Source: Nitrospirota bacterium
GTDB taxonomy: Bacteria; Nitrospirota; Thermodesulfovibrionia; Thermodesulfovibrionales; JdFR-88
Assembly: GCA_021789555.1 (NCBI GenBank)
Contig: JAJYJK010000005.1
Coordinates: forward strand, 46,455-110,454
Length of the DNA stretch: 64,000 nucleotides
Reading direction: 5' to 3'
Numbering within the stretch: position 1 is the stretch's first letter; every line of letters starts with the position of its first letter. Below the pieces are notes generated by a model. It ran no database searches, was not told where the DNA came from, and saw nothing but the letters and a program-made list of their open reading frames with translations. Of the stretch, positions 25,167 through 34,704 are shown one piece after another. The position numbers and the translations under genes are program-made.

Positions 25167-27293
25167 TTACCTTCGGTTTTCAGGGTTCCCGTCAGCGGTC
25201 AGAGAAAAATCCTTCGCGCCATCCTCCCTGCCGTACTCGTAATAAGTGGCTATTATACGCTTAATGTAATTTTTTGTCTCGATATAGGGGATGTCCTCGA
25301 CGAACTCATCGACAGAGGCGTAATTGCCCGAGGCGAGCCATTTCCTGACGGTCTGCGGGCCCGCGTTATATGCCGCAAGCGTGGGCGCTATGGATTTGAA
25401 CTCGCTCATGAGCTCATCCAGATAATAAGACCCCAGGGCGATGTTCGTGTTTACGTCGAATATGCCGGAGGGGCCGTATATGCCGGAGTTGCCGTCTATC
25501 CTGGCGCTCAAAAAACGGAAGTATTTTTTTGCGGTCCGGGGCTCGATCTGCATCAGCCCGATGGCCCCCGCGGCGGAGCAGGCCCCGGGGTCGAATTTGC
25601 TTTCTTCTCTCATGACGGAGAGCACCAGGTAGGGGTCAATCCCGGTATGGGAGCAGTTCTTCCGCACGGTCTGCCAGAAGGCCTTCGGGTACATTACGTC
25701 TTTTGGCTGCATCTCTTCAGGCAGCCTCATGGCGACCGAGATGGCGCTCCTGAAGGCGCCCATCCCCTTGAGCTTGCGGGCTATCTGTATCAGTGCGCCG
25801 GGGTCCATGAGCTTCCTTGATGAATAGATCAGGTCCCCCATGGCCTCTTTCTCAAGCCCCGCCTGCATGAGCACCCCGAACCTCCGGAAGGGGACCATGT
25901 CCTCGGGGTCTTGGGAAGCCGTGGGGCCGGCCCCCGGCCCTTTCAGGGCGATGCCGGTCTTGGCGGAGGCGAGGACGGCGTAATAATCGTCATGCCCGCG
26001 GGCAAGTCTTGTGTATATGCCCTTTGCCGCCTTCTCGTTTTCCTCTCCCCCGATTGCCTCAAGGCTCCTTGCCGTCCAGTAATGGTACATGGAATCCCCA
26101 AAATCCCTGGCGAGCATGGAGAATATGCCCAGGGCGTCATCGTAGTCCTTCTTCATGTAATAAAGCCAGGCGGTCTGCCATTGGGCGTCCTCGGCGGCCC
26201 AGGGGTAGTCGGCCGCCGTTTTTTTAAGTTCGAGCAGGGCGTCCTGCCAGTCCCCGTTTCTTCTTTCGATGGAGGCAAGGCCCAGCCGGAGATAAGCCAC
26301 CCTCTTGTCGTGGGCCAGTGAGAGCGCATCGATTGCCTTTTTGAAGTCCTCGACGTCGGAGGCCCGGTAATAGGCCCGCGCCACCTGGAATGGGTCTGAC
26401 GCCAGGCCGAATACGTACGCGGCCTCGTTATACCTTCTTTGAAGGAAAAGGGCCCGGCCGAGGAGGTCCAGCTTTTCCTTGAAATAGCTTTCGTCATCGG
26501 GCAGCGACAGGAGCTCGTGCTCCGCCTCCCTGGCCTCGTCAAGTCTCAGGAGGTTTTGCGCCCTGAAGAGCTGCTCCCTGGGGGTGGGCGGCCTGCCAAG
26601 CTCCGCCAGGGCCTTTTTCGATACGCTTCCAGCCCCGATGTAGAGCCGTTCAAGGATTTCCGCGGCCTGAGCGGTCCGCCCTTCGTCCCTGAGGAGCCCG
26701 GCCAGTTGCAGGTTCAAATCCCCGTGGCCCGGATAGCGTTCGGTAAAATCCGTCAGAAGGCGCACAAGCAGCCTTTTGTCGATGGTCATGTTTATGACCA
26801 TTACCCTTGATTGCCTTACAAGCGGGCTCTTCGGATTGTCTTTCAGGAGCCTTATAAGGCAATCGATTGAACCGGAATCGTCCTTCAGTTGACTGTAAAT
26901 CTCCGACTCGTAATAGAGGATGTAATCCTCCATGAAGGGCAGCCCTTTCAGTGCCAAACCGAACTGCGCGAGGGACTGGGCGTATTTTTTGTCATTCATG
27001 AGGGCCACCGCGAGCTTGAAATTTTTGGAGGCCTCCTCGAAGGACGGGTTTCCCCGGGCAGGGGCCGCGCTCTTATCTTCCGCCGGCCCGGCGGCCGGCC
27101 CCTTGGCCTGATTGGTTTTATTGGCAACGTCGGAGGTTTTATCGGCGGCGGTGGAAGGGGAAGACGGGCCCGCGGTCATGTTACGTTTCGTCCCGGCTTG
27201 GGGAATGCCGGGGGCCGCCCCCGCACACTCCGCCCTGGCAACCGGTATGATGAAAACCAGAAATAAGACTGAAAACAGCAGCCGACTTTTCAT
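25167..27293 (-). CDS. Soluble lytic murein transglycosylase (Slt70-like)
   Basis: Cleaves peptidoglycan glycan strands with formation of anhydro-muramic acid. The protein has a signal peptide (MKSRLLFSVLFLVFIIPVARA), a low-complexity linker, an alpha-superhelical domain of TPR-like repeats (about 110-520; ALIQIARKLKGMGAFRSAI is near its end) and a C-terminal SLT domain with VLSVMREESKFDPGACSAAGAIGLMQI (catalytic Glu in ESKF) and LAAYNAGPQTVRKWL. About 708 residues, close to family length. The ATG at 27293 starts directly with the signal peptide. Confidence 0.93.
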   Translation of the reverse strand: MKSRLLFSVLFLVFIIPVARAECAGAAPGIPQAGTKRNMTAGPSSPSTAADKTSDVANKTNQAKGPAAGPAEDKSAAPARGNPSFEEASKNFKLAVALMNDKKYAQSLAQFGLALKGLPFMEDYILYYESEIYSQLKDDSGSIDCLIRLLKDNPKSPLVRQSRVMVINMTIDKRLLVRLLTDFTERYPGHGDLNLQLAGLLRDEGRTAQAAEILERLYIGAGSVSKKALAELGRPPTPREQLFRAQNLLRLDEAREAEHELLSLPDDESYFKEKLDLLGRALFLQRRYNEAAYVFGLASDPFQVARAYYRASDVEDFKKAIDALSLAHDKRVAYLRLGLASIERRNGDWQDALLELKKTAADYPWAAEDAQWQTAWLYYMKKDYDDALGIFSMLARDFGDSMYHYWTARSLEAIGGEENEKAAKGIYTRLARGHDDYYAVLASAKTGIALKGPGAGPTASQDPEDMVPFRRFGVLMQAGLEKEAMGDLIYSSRKLMDPGALIQIARKLKGMGAFRSAISVAMRLPEEMQPKDVMYPKAFWQTVRKNCSHTGIDPYLVLSVMREESKFDPGACSAAGAIGLMQIEPRTAKKYFRFLSARIDGNSGIYGPSGIFDVNTNIALGSYYLDELMSEFKSIAPTLAAYNAGPQTVRKWLASGNYASVDEFVEDIPYIETKNYIKRIIATYYEYGREDGAKDFSLTADGNPENRR

Positions 27294-27483
27294 GCCACTA
27301 ACAGTTCCCGATATCTTAGCCAATAAGGGGCTTGTAAAGCAAGGAAACGGGACCCGCCCGCCTGCTGATTTGATTTTTTGGGCTTTTGATTTTTGGTGCC
27401 CCAAAAAAACCCGTAGGCAAAAGAGCGGCTGAGCAGGAGGATCGGCGGTGCGGGTTATGATTTTTTAAGGCAACGTAGGCAAG

Positions 27484-27556
27484 AGGCGGCGAGCGGATTC
27501 GAACCGCTGCATCGAGGTTTTGCAGACCTCTCCCTTAGCCACTTGGGTACGCCGCC
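27484..27556 (-). tRNA. tRNA-Cys (GCA)
   Basis: Full cloverleaf: 7-bp acceptor GGCGGCG/CGCCGCC, D-arm, anticodon stem GAGGT/ACCTC with loop CTGCAAA (anticodon GCA), and T-arm GCGGTTCGAATCCGC. Discriminator U73 is the tRNA-Cys identity base. CCA is not encoded. Confidence 0.95.
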
Positions 27557-27586
27557 TGGGATGGAATTCGTTTTGCCCTCTGAAAC

Positions 27587-27662
27587 TGGAGCGGGCGACG
27601 GGATTCGAACCCGCGACCCCAACCTTGGCAAGGTTGTGCTCTACCAGCTGAGCTACACCCGC
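27587..27662 (-). tRNA. tRNA-Gly (GCC)
   Basis: Acceptor GCGGGTG/CGCCCGC (with a G-U-type closing pair), anticodon stem CAACC/GGTTG with loop TTGCCAA (anticodon GCC) and T-arm GCGGGTTCGAATCCCGT. CCA is encoded (discriminator U). Thirty bases upstream of tRNA-Cys, probably one transcript. Confidence 0.95.
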
Positions 27663-27799
27663 TATCATAAAAAGCGCCTCCGCTTTGTTTCAGGCGGAAC
27701 CAAAGATATATTATTGTTGATTCCGGTAGAAAAATCAAGAAAAGGCGTGGGGGGCGGAGCCCCAAACCCTAAGGGCGGGATGGGGCGGGTCAAGGTCCT

Positions 27800-28339
27800 T
27801 CAGTATTTCTCCCGGTGTATCCTCGACCGGTCGAACTCGCTGTCGTCGTGCTGCGCAAGCGCCCTGGCCGGATATCCAATCGGCATCATGCACTGGAGCC
27901 TAAACCTATCGGGTATTGCAAGCTCCTTTTTTATCAGTTCCTCCGGGCCCCCGGCGGAGGGCAGCGCGCCTTTAAGCTCCGGGCCCAGCTCCGCGTCGGC
28001 CAATTGGACGAAGCAGGCGCCCAGGCCCTGGTTTGTGGCCTCAAGGTATATGTGGGCCGCGCTTATGGAGCAGTCCTCCTTGAAGCGCCCGCCCCTTTCG
28101 GCGTCATAGCAGATTACGATGACGGCCGGGGCGTCCTTAGCGAAACCGGAGTAGGGGGTCATCTTTGAGAGCCTGGCTATCATCCCCCTGTCCTGGACCA
28201 CTATGAACTCGACCGGCCGGCGGTCTCTTGCCGTCGGGGCGAACATCGCCGCTTTCAGTATCTCATCGAGTTTTTCGGGCTCGACCTTCCTGTCCTCAAA
28301 GGACCTGTGGCTTCTGCGCCTTATTATCGCCTCAATCAT
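27800..28339 (-). CDS. Nitroreductase family protein
   Basis: A 179-residue FMN-dependent oxidoreductase. It has the N-terminal FMN-phosphate motif RRRSHRSFEDRKVEPEKLDEIL, MFAPTARDRRPVEFIVV, and the C-terminal MMPIGYPARALAQHD with the usual G(Y/F)P. Substrate unknown; many members reduce quinones or nitroaromatics. The frame is open upstream to 28495 but homology starts at MIEAIIRRRSHRSF; ATG at 28339 follows GGAGGG. Convergent with tRNA genes, divergent from trpE. Confidence 0.9.
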   Translation of the reverse strand: MIEAIIRRRSHRSFEDRKVEPEKLDEILKAAMFAPTARDRRPVEFIVVQDRGMIARLSKMTPYSGFAKDAPAVIVICYDAERGGRFKEDCSISAAHIYLEATNQGLGACFVQLADAELGPELKGALPSAGGPEELIKKELAIPDRFRLQCMMPIGYPARALAQHDDSEFDRSRIHREKY

Positions 28340-28475
28340 GAAATAAAAACCCTCCGGAGCCTCTCCCTGTATTAAGGAAATTCTAGCGCATTTCGGGTTT
28401 GCTTGTAACACCCCCCGAATGCCCCCCGAAATCACCCGTCTTTTTTTGTAAAATGAAACAAGTGAAACCTGTCCC

Positions 28476-28506
28476 CTGACAATAGAATATAACAATAGGA
28501 TATAAT
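28476..28506 (+). promoter_or_regulatory. Possible trp operon promoter
   Basis: TATAAT at 28501-28506 (part of GGATATAAT) lies 22 bases before trpE; the best -35 is CTGACA at 28476-28481 with a longish 19-base spacer. The leader would be about 15 bases, so there is no room for a trp attenuator or T-box. Confidence 0.35.
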
Positions 28507-28528
28507 TGAAGAATTAAAGGTAAAAACG

Positions 28529-30142
28529 ATGAAAACCCAAAAGATTGAAGATGCGGGGGTCTTCCCCGGCAGGCGGGCCTTCCGCGAGCTTGCGAAGAAG
28601 GGCAACCTGGTGCCGGTTTACAGGGAGGTCCTGGCCGATACGCTCACTCCGGTTTCCGCGTACCTGCGTTTTTGTCTCCAGGGGGAGCGGCCCTCGTTCC
28701 TGCTGGAAAGCGTGGTGGGCGGGGAGAAGTGGGCCAGGTACTCCTTTCTGGGTCTGAAACCCAAGGCCGTGATAAAGGCGCGGGGCCGAAGGATGGAAAT
28801 CCACCGCGATGGAGGGATTGAAAAACTGGAGGATGCAGCGGACCCGCTGGAGCGGGTCCGCGAATTCCTGGAGGGAATCAGGCCCGCGCAGGCCGAGGAC
28901 CCCACGCTGCCCAGGTTTTACGGCGGGCTCGTCGGTTACATCGGCTATGACATGGTCAGGTTCATGGAGGAACTGCCCGACAGGGGCAGGCCGGGGCTCG
29001 ACATGCCGGACCTGTTTCTCATGCTGACCGACACGATGCTGATATTCGACAACCTCAGGCAAAAGTTGAAGATACTGGCGAATGTGCACTTGGGCGAAGG
29101 GGAAGACCCGGATGCGGCCTATGACCTGGCCGCTGGGAAGATAGATTCCATCCGGCAGAGGCTTGCGTGCCCTCCCGAAAGGGTTTTACCAATAGAAGAA
29201 GGCGAAAAGCCGCGCGCACAGACGGCGGAACTCCGCTCCGTCCATGGGCCGGACGTCTCAGCCGGGGCGGAGGCCGGGGTGAAAAACCCCTTCGAGTCAT
29301 CTTTCAAAAGCAAGCAGGATTTCCTGGATGCCGTGGCCAGGACAAAACAGTACGTGATGGCGGGCGATATCGTGCAGGCCGTCATATCCCAGCGGTTCCA
29401 GAGGAAGACCTCCGCCCATCCGTTTGCCGTCTACCGGGCGCTGAGGCTCATAAACCCCTCCCCCTACATGTATTACATAGACACCGGCGAGGAGCATATA
29501 GTGGGCTCATCCCCGGAGATACTGGTGAGGCTGGAGGGGGGCAATATTACGCTGCGGCCCATAGCCGGCACCAGGAGACGCGGAAGCACTGCCGAAGAGG
29601 ACCTGGCGCTGGAAGAGGAACTCCAGGCGGACCCGAAGGAGAAGGCCGAGCATATAATGCTCGTGGACCTGGGTAGAAACGACGTGGGCAGGGTGGCCGA
29701 GACGGGCAGCGTAAAGGTGCCGGAGCTGATGGTGGTGGAGCGTTACAGCCACGTGATGCACATAGTCTCGAATGTGGAAGGGAAGCTCAGGCAGGGCAGC
29801 GGACCCTTCGACCTGCTCAGGGCGTGTTTCCCCGCGGGGACCGTCTCAGGCGCCCCCAAGGTGCGCGCCATGGAGATTATCGAGGAACTGGAGCCCGTAA
29901 AACGCGGCCCCTATGCCGGCGCGGTGGGTTATTTCAGCTACTCGGGCAATATGGACACATGCATAACCATCAGAACCCTTATAATAAAAGAAGGGATGGT
30001 GTACGTCCAGGCCGGGGCCGGCATCGTCGCCGATTCCGTCCCGGAGCTGGAATACGCGGAGACCCTCAACAAGGCCAGGGCGATGATGGAGGCTGTGGAC
30101 ATGGCGGAAAACGAAATCCCATCCGCCCATGGAGAAATCTGA
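28529..30142 (+). CDS. trpE: Anthranilate synthase component I
   Basis: Converts chorismate to anthranilate with ammonia from TrpG, first step of tryptophan synthesis. The 537-residue protein has the N-terminal tryptophan-binding LLES motif (FLLESVVGGEKWARYSF) and the catalytic chorismate-binding core: PSPYMYYID, GSSPEILVR, RPIAGTRRRGSTAEED, LVDLGRNDVGRV, FPAGTVSGAPKVRAMEII and the final GAGIVADSVPELEYAET. A 40-residue variable insertion lies at about 215-260. First gene of trpEGD. Confidence 0.97.
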   Translation: MKTQKIEDAGVFPGRRAFRELAKKGNLVPVYREVLADTLTPVSAYLRFCLQGERPSFLLESVVGGEKWARYSFLGLKPKAVIKARGRRMEIHRDGGIEKLEDAADPLERVREFLEGIRPAQAEDPTLPRFYGGLVGYIGYDMVRFMEELPDRGRPGLDMPDLFLMLTDTMLIFDNLRQKLKILANVHLGEGEDPDAAYDLAAGKIDSIRQRLACPPERVLPIEEGEKPRAQTAELRSVHGPDVSAGAEAGVKNPFESSFKSKQDFLDAVARTKQYVMAGDIVQAVISQRFQRKTSAHPFAVYRALRLINPSPYMYYIDTGEEHIVGSSPEILVRLEGGNITLRPIAGTRRRGSTAEEDLALEEELQADPKEKAEHIMLVDLGRNDVGRVAETGSVKVPELMVVERYSHVMHIVSNVEGKLRQGSGPFDLLRACFPAGTVSGAPKVRAMEIIEELEPVKRGPYAGAVGYFSYSGNMDTCITIRTLIIKEGMVYVQAGAGIVADSVPELEYAETLNKARAMMEAVDMAENEIPSAHGEI

Positions 30143-30174
30143 CGCCGGAGGAGTTTTAAAACAAAAAACCGGAT

Positions 30175-30771
30175 ATGCTCTTGATGATCGACAATTACGA
30201 TTCTTTCACCTATAACCTCGTTCAGTATCTGGGCGAGCTTGGCAGCGACGTGCGGGTATTCAGGAACGACAAGATAAACGTCTCCGAGATAAGGCGGATG
30301 GGTCCGGCGCATATCGTGATATCCCCGGGGCCGTGCACTCCGAAAGAGGCCGGGATTTCGGTGGAGACGATAAGGGAGTTCGCCGGCAAGATACCAGTCC
30401 TTGGGGTATGCCTCGGCCACCAGTCCATAGGGGCCGCGTTCGGGGGCGACATCGTGAGGGCGCCGGTCCTGATGCACGGCAAGACCTCGCTTATCCATCA
30501 TGACGGCAAGGGCGTATTCCAGGGGTTGCCTAATCCCTTTTCGGCCACCAGGTACCATTCCCTCCTTATAGCCAGGGAGACATTGCCCGCCTGCCTCGAG
30601 ATAACCGCGTGGACGGAGTCGGGCGAGATAATGGGCGTGCGCCACCGCGAATACCCGGTTGAGGGCGTGCAGTTCCATCCGGAATCGATACTGACGCTTT
30701 CGGGCAAGGACCTGCTCAGGAACTTTTTAAATTTTAAAATCGGATCAAAGAGCGGGAGGGGGTCCGTATGA
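30175..30771 (+). CDS. trpG: Anthranilate synthase component II (glutamine amidotransferase)
   Basis: Supplies ammonia from glutamine to TrpE. The 198-residue class I amidotransferase has [29 protein letters not shown], the nucleophile Cys in [13 protein letters not shown], and the His-Glu pair in [12 protein letters not shown]. Starts 32 bases after trpE; its stop overlaps the trpD start by 4 bases. Family length is normal. Confidence 0.96.
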   Translation: MLLMIDNYDSFTYNLVQYLGELGSDVRVFRNDKINVSEIRRMGPAHIVISPGPCTPKEAGISVETIREFAGKIPVLGVCLGHQSIGAAFGGDIVRAPVLMHGKTSLIHHDGKGVFQGLPNPFSATRYHSLLIARETLPACLEITAWTESGEIMGVRHREYPVEGVQFHPESILTLSGKDLLRNFLNFKIGSKSGRGSV

Positions 30772-31778
30772 TAAAAGAAGCCTTGAACATGTTCACGACA
30801 AACATGGACCTCACCGAGGCGGAGATGGCCGCGTGCGTGGAGGAGATCATGGAGGGCAGGGCCACGCCGGCGCAGATAGGGGCGTTCCTCGTGGCCTTGA
30901 GGATGAAGGGCGAGACGGTGGAGGAGATCACCGGAGCCGCCATGGCGATGAGGAAAAAGGCTCTCTCCATAAAATCACCCCCCGGCACCCTCGATACCTG
31001 CGGCACCGGCGGCGACATGTCCCGCACCTTCAACGTCTCCACGATTGCGGCGCTAGTCGTAAGCGCCTGCGGGGTGCCCGTAGCAAAGCACGGCAACCGT
31101 TCGGTCTCCAGCGCCACGGGCAGCGCGGACGTGCTGGAGGCCCTGGGGGTGAAGATAGACCTCGCCCCGGAGAAGGTAGAGAAATGTCTCTTCGGGACCG
31201 GCTTCGGTTTCCTCTTCGCCCCGCTCTTCCACCCCGCGATGAAATACGCCGTCATCCCGAGGAGGGAAATCGGCATAAGGACCATCTTCAACATCCTGGG
31301 GCCGCTTACGAACCCGGCCGGGGCCAGAAGGCAGGTGATGGGTGTCTTCGCCGCGAAGCTGACAAACGCCCTTGCCAATGTATTAGGCAGGCTGGGGGCG
31401 GAGGACGCGATGGTAGTCCACGGGGAAGACGGCCTGGATGAGATAACCATCTGCGACGGCACGAGGGTCTCGCGCTACAGGGATGGAAACGTCGAGGATT
31501 TCATAATCGCCCCGGAGGATTTCGGCCTGAAGAGGGCGGAGCTGAAAGACATACAGGGCGGCGGGAGGGAAGAAAACGCGGCCATCGCGCTTTCCGTCCT
31601 CCGGAGCGAGCCCGGGCCGGGCAGGGACATCGTGCTGATGAACTCGGCCGCGGCGCTCCTGGTGGCCGATACGGCCACAAGCCTGACCGAGGGATTTCAG
31701 ATTGCGGCGGAGGCGATAGACTCGGGGGCCGCCCTCCGGAAGCTTGAGCAGATAAGGGAAATCTCACAAACTATTTAG
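30768..31778 (+). CDS. trpD: Anthranilate phosphoribosyltransferase
   Basis: Joins anthranilate to PRPP. The 336-residue protein has the PRPP-binding [38 protein letters not shown], and the Mg-binding [10 protein letters not shown]. Follows trpG with an ATGA overlap. trpC, trpF and trpBA are not in the window, so the tryptophan pathway is split between loci. Confidence 0.96.
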   Translation: MIKEALNMFTTNMDLTEAEMAACVEEIMEGRATPAQIGAFLVALRMKGETVEEITGAAMAMRKKALSIKSPPGTLDTCGTGGDMSRTFNVSTIAALVVSACGVPVAKHGNRSVSSATGSADVLEALGVKIDLAPEKVEKCLFGTGFGFLFAPLFHPAMKYAVIPRREIGIRTIFNILGPLTNPAGARRQVMGVFAAKLTNALANVLGRLGAEDAMVVHGEDGLDEITICDGTRVSRYRDGNVEDFIIAPEDFGLKRAELKDIQGGGREENAAIALSVLRSEPGPGRDIVLMNSAAALLVADTATSLTEGFQIAAEAIDSGAALRKLEQIREISQTI

Positions 31779-31783
31779 AGGGG

Positions 31784-32035
31784 ATGCGCGGGATGTTCCG
31801 TTTTTTGAGAAGACTTTTATGCCTGGTTGCAATCATACTGGCGGCCTTCCTCGCCATCTCGCTAAGAAGCGGCGGGGAAAAATTCCGGTGGTTCGGGCAG
31901 AAAGTCGAGGTCGAGAGCGTCAAGGTGGGCAGGAAGGCCGATAACGTAAAATATGTCGCCGGCAAGATAGAAAACGGCGCAAGAAACACCATCAGGACGG
32001 CCAAAGGCATAGTAAATGGCATCAGAAAAAAATAG
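31784..32035 (+). CDS. Small single-pass membrane protein, unknown
   Basis: An 83-residue protein with an N-terminal basic segment, one membrane helix (LLCLVAIILAAFLAISL, about 10-27) and a charged amphipathic tail (VESVKVGRKADNVKYVAGKIEN). No family recognised. It begins 5 bases after trpD and has GAGGGG just upstream, so it is translated as part of the trp transcript or its read-through. The next gene encodes a LolD-like ATPase. Confidence 0.55.
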   Translation: MRGMFRFLRRLLCLVAIILAAFLAISLRSGGEKFRWFGQKVEVESVKVGRKADNVKYVAGKIENGARNTIRTAKGIVNGIRKK

Positions 32036-32149
32036 GGGGGAGACCAGTCTCCAGGCCAGTCTCAAGTCAACACGTGGAGGCCAGCCCCCCTGGCCGACGC
32101 CCTGGAGATTATAGAGAAATAGAGGTCAATTGGTGGAGATTATCCGGTT

Positions 32150-32857
32150 TTGATAGAGACAAAAGGGCTTCAAAAGACGTTCAAACATCCCGCCGGGGAG
32201 CTGAATGTCCTTAAAGGCATCGACCTACGGATAGAAGACGGTGAGATGGTGGCCGTGGTGGGCGCCTCCGGGGTGGGCAAAAGCACGCTGTTGCACATCC
32301 TGGGCACGCTTGACAGGCCGAGCGGCGGGACTGTCCTCTTTGACGGCATCGATGTCTTTAAACTCCCCGAAAAGGCGCTTACGGATTTTCGAAACCGGCA
32401 GGTGGGCTTCGTATTCCAGTTCCATCACCTGCTGCCCGAGTTCACCGCCCTTGAAAACGTCATGATGCCGGGGTTTTTGGCCCGCCCCGGGGTGGACCGC
32501 GCCCGCCTGAAGACGCAGGCGGAGAAGCTGCTGGCGGAACTCGGCCTGGCGGGCAGGGCTTGCCACAGGCCGGGTGAGATGTCCGGGGGAGAGCAGCAGA
32601 GGGTGGCCGTGGCCAGGGCGCTCGTCCAGAACCCGTCGGTGATCCTTGCGGACGAGCCTACCGGCAACCTGGACACCCGGACCGGCAAAGAGCTCTTCGA
32701 CCTCCTGTACAGGCTCAACGCGCAGAAGGGGATTACCTTCGTCATAGCCACTCATGACAAGGGCATCTCCGGCAGATGCGGGAGGATCGTCTCGATGACC
32801 GATGGCAGGATAGACGTGACTGAAAACGGCCTGGCGCCCCGGATTGTCGAAATATAA
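32150..32857 (+). CDS. LolD-type ABC transporter ATPase
   Basis: A 235-residue ABC ATPase of the LolD/MacB group: Walker A GASGVGKSTLL, Q-loop FVFQFHHLLPEFTALENVM, signature MSGGEQQRVAVARAL, Walker B VILADEPTGNLD, H-switch FVIATHDK. LolD powers lipoprotein release from the inner membrane with LolCE. No lolC/E gene is adjacent, so the partner permease must be elsewhere, or it works with the FtsX permease at 34.7-35.9 kb, which has its own ATPase. TTG start at 32150 after GGTGGAG. Confidence 0.85.
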   Translation: MIETKGLQKTFKHPAGELNVLKGIDLRIEDGEMVAVVGASGVGKSTLLHILGTLDRPSGGTVLFDGIDVFKLPEKALTDFRNRQVGFVFQFHHLLPEFTALENVMMPGFLARPGVDRARLKTQAEKLLAELGLAGRACHRPGEMSGGEQQRVAVARALVQNPSVILADEPTGNLDTRTGKELFDLLYRLNAQKGITFVIATHDKGISGRCGRIVSMTDGRIDVTENGLAPRIVEI

Positions 32858-32905
32858 AACGGGCGGGATATGACGTTTACCGTTCTTTGCGTCCGGCTGG
32901 GCCTT

Positions 32906-33337
32906 TTATTGCAGGAGTGAAAACGCGAGCCCCCAGGGCAGGGCATTTCCCTTGGCCCCGGCGTCCTTGACCGATGCAAAGGCCGCGATGTCCCAGCGCA
33001 TGGGCGTCTTGAACTCTTTTGATTTCACGTAATAGGCCGCCCGGCCGTCGACCCACCGGCCTGTCGCAAAATCCTTCACCCGGATTGTCTTTATGTCTTT
33101 CATGTCCCGGATGTGTATGAGCATTTCCCCTGGCTCATCGAAATAAAGGAACTGCCCGCCGTTTGTGACCGCGAAGCAGACGAAGGGGGAGTTGGGGTTT
33201 ATCCCCATCCCGCACTCGGCGCACTTCGCGCCGGGCGGAATCCGGTACTGCGTTTGCGCCATGGCCCGAACGGCAAAGACCGCGCAGAAGACGAGCGCCG
33301 CCCAAGCGGCAAAAATTATGGATTTACGACATCTCAT
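32906..33337 (-). CDS. nosL: NosL-like exported protein
   Basis: A 143-residue protein with a signal peptide (IIFAAWAALVFCAVFAVRAMA) and a NosL domain: AKCAECGMGINPNSPFVCFAV, GGQFLYFDEPGEML, DFATGRWVDGRAAYYV. NosL binds Cu(I) and helps copper delivery to nitrous oxide reductase; homologues outside nos clusters serve as generic periplasmic metal carriers. Here it overlaps the preceding ABC ATPase gene by 14 bases, so it belongs to the permease-TPR-ATPase-NosL operon. No nosZ is in the window. The copper ligand set is inferred. Confidence 0.85.
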   Translation of the reverse strand: MRCRKSIIFAAWAALVFCAVFAVRAMAQTQYRIPPGAKCAECGMGINPNSPFVCFAVTNGGQFLYFDEPGEMLIHIRDMKDIKTIRVKDFATGRWVDGRAAYYVKSKEFKTPMRWDIAAFASVKDAGAKGNALPWGLAFSLLQ

Positions 33338-34058
33338 TTAGTTTTCCGCCGCTCATCCTGAACCTCCGGCCGGCCGTCTCGGCAAGGGCGGTGTTGTGCG
33401 TCACCAGGATAAAGGTTATTTTCATGTCCCTGTTTACCTTCCGGAAAAACTCCATCACCTCGGCCTCCGTCTCCTCGTCTAGGTCCCCCGTGGGCTCGTC
33501 GGCCAGGAGAAGCTCGGGGTTGTTCATGAGGGCCCTGGCGATGGCCACGCGCCTCTGCTGCCCTCCGGAAAGCTGGTACGGGTAGGCGTTTATCTTATCC
33601 TTTAGCCCCACGAATTCAAGGTAATCGAGCGCCCTTTTTTCGATCTCGCCGGGGTTGCCGTCCGGCGCGAAGATGGTCGGCAGGAGCAGGTTTTCCTTTG
33701 CCGTGAGCACCGGGATGAGCGACGCGAACTGGAAGATATAGCCTATCTTCGCGGCCCGGTATTCCGAGAGGCTGTCGTCATTCAAGCTGAAGATGTCCCG
33801 TCCCTCGAAGTAGAGGTTTCCCGATGTGGGCCTCACTATCGCCCCTATCATGGAAAGAAGGGTCGTCTTGCCGGAGCCGGAATGGCCCACGATGGAAATG
33901 AATTCCCCCTTTTCGACCGTCAGGTTCGCATCGTCTACGGCATTGATTTGCATCCCGTCTATCTTGAATGATTTCCTTAGATCCTTGACCATGACCTGGG
34001 ACATCGGCTCAGACTCCTTTCGCGCCGGATTGCCGGTTTCTACGCTTTCAAGCATCAT
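33324..34058 (-). CDS. MacB/LolD-type ABC transporter ATPase
   Basis: About 244 residues with Walker A GHSGSGKTTLL, IFQFASLIPVLTAKENLLL, signature LSGGQQRRVAIARALM, Walker B LLLADEPTGDLD and LVTHNT. It belongs with the FtsX-type permease two genes upstream. The frame is open to 34160, but GGAGGGG lies 8-12 bases ahead of the ATG at 34058, inside the end of the TPR gene. The first 18 residues before MSQVMVKDLRKSF are an unusual leader; a start at MSQVM (34004) is possible. Confidence 0.9.
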   Translation of the reverse strand: MMLESVETGNPARKESEPMSQVMVKDLRKSFKIDGMQINAVDDANLTVEKGEFISIVGHSGSGKTTLLSMIGAIVRPTSGNLYFEGRDIFSLNDDSLSEYRAAKIGYIFQFASLIPVLTAKENLLLPTIFAPDGNPGEIEKRALDYLEFVGLKDKINAYPYQLSGGQQRRVAIARALMNNPELLLADEPTGDLDEETEAEVMEFFRKVNRDMKITFILVTHNTALAETAGRRFRMSGGKLNEMS

Positions 34059-34062
34059 AATG

Positions 34063-34704
34063 TCAGGCCCCTCCTTTGATCTGCTCCATAAGGGCGCCGG
34101 CGATCCCCTCGTCGATGTCCTTAAGGGCCTTGTACTGCTCCAGGGCGGCCTTTTTGTCACCCGTCTTCAAATAGGCGTAACCCAGGTTGTATCTTGCGGT
34201 GGCGTAGCCCTTCCTGAGACGCACGGCCTTCTTGAAGGCCGTTATCTGCTTTGCGCTTTCCCCAAGTTTGCCGTATGCCACACCCAGGTTGTTATAGGCG
34301 ACCGCATAGGAAGGCATGTATTTCACGGCCTTCTCATAGGCGGCAACGGCCTCTTTGGGCTTGTTCTGGCGGTCGTAGGAGACGCCCATCTTGAGCCAGG
34401 AGTAACCGTCGGAGGGCCGCAGTTCGACGACCTTCTTATAGGCCTCCGCGGCACGGTCGTAGAGGTTGTTTTGATAGTAGAGGTCCGCCAGGGCGTACCA
34501 TGCGGATGAGTCCTTCGGGTTTTGCTCCGTCTGTTTTTTAAGCCGCAGGTAAACGGCGTCGCCGGAGTTGGGATTGGCGACCCCGGCCTTCGGCTGCTCT
34601 TTTTCCCTGCTGCACGCAGGTAAAAAGAAGACCGAAAGCGCCAGGATGCAGAGGAACAAACACGCAGCCGGCCTGAAAATGAAAATCCCGTTTGTTTTTT
34701 TCAT
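34063..34704 (-). CDS. TPR lipoprotein
   Basis: A 213-residue protein with a lipoprotein signal (LFLCILALSVFFLPAC, lipobox LPAC) and four to five TPR units (for example SSAWYALADLYYQNNLYDRAAEAYKK, DGYSWLKMGVSYDRQNKPKEAVAAYEK, AVAYNNLGVAYGKLGESAKQITAFKK, ATARYNLGYAYLKTGDKKAALEQYK). It probably sits in the periplasm as a scaffold for the adjoining transporter. It overlaps the permease stop by 4 bases. An ABC permease/ATPase/TPR/NosL operon suggests a role in periplasmic metal or cofactor handling. Confidence 0.88.
   Translation of the reverse strand: MKKTNGIFIFRPAACLFLCILALSVFFLPACSREKEQPKAGVANPNSGDAVYLRLKKQTEQNPKDSSAWYALADLYYQNNLYDRAAEAYKKVVELRPSDGYSWLKMGVSYDRQNKPKEAVAAYEKAVKYMPSYAVAYNNLGVAYGKLGESAKQITAFKKAVRLRKGYATARYNLGYAYLKTGDKKAALEQYKALKDIDEGIAGALMEQIKGGA

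Noticed and set aside
28476..28528. trp attenuator or T-box upstream of trpE
   Set aside because: The leader after the likely promoter is about 15 bases, too short for either.
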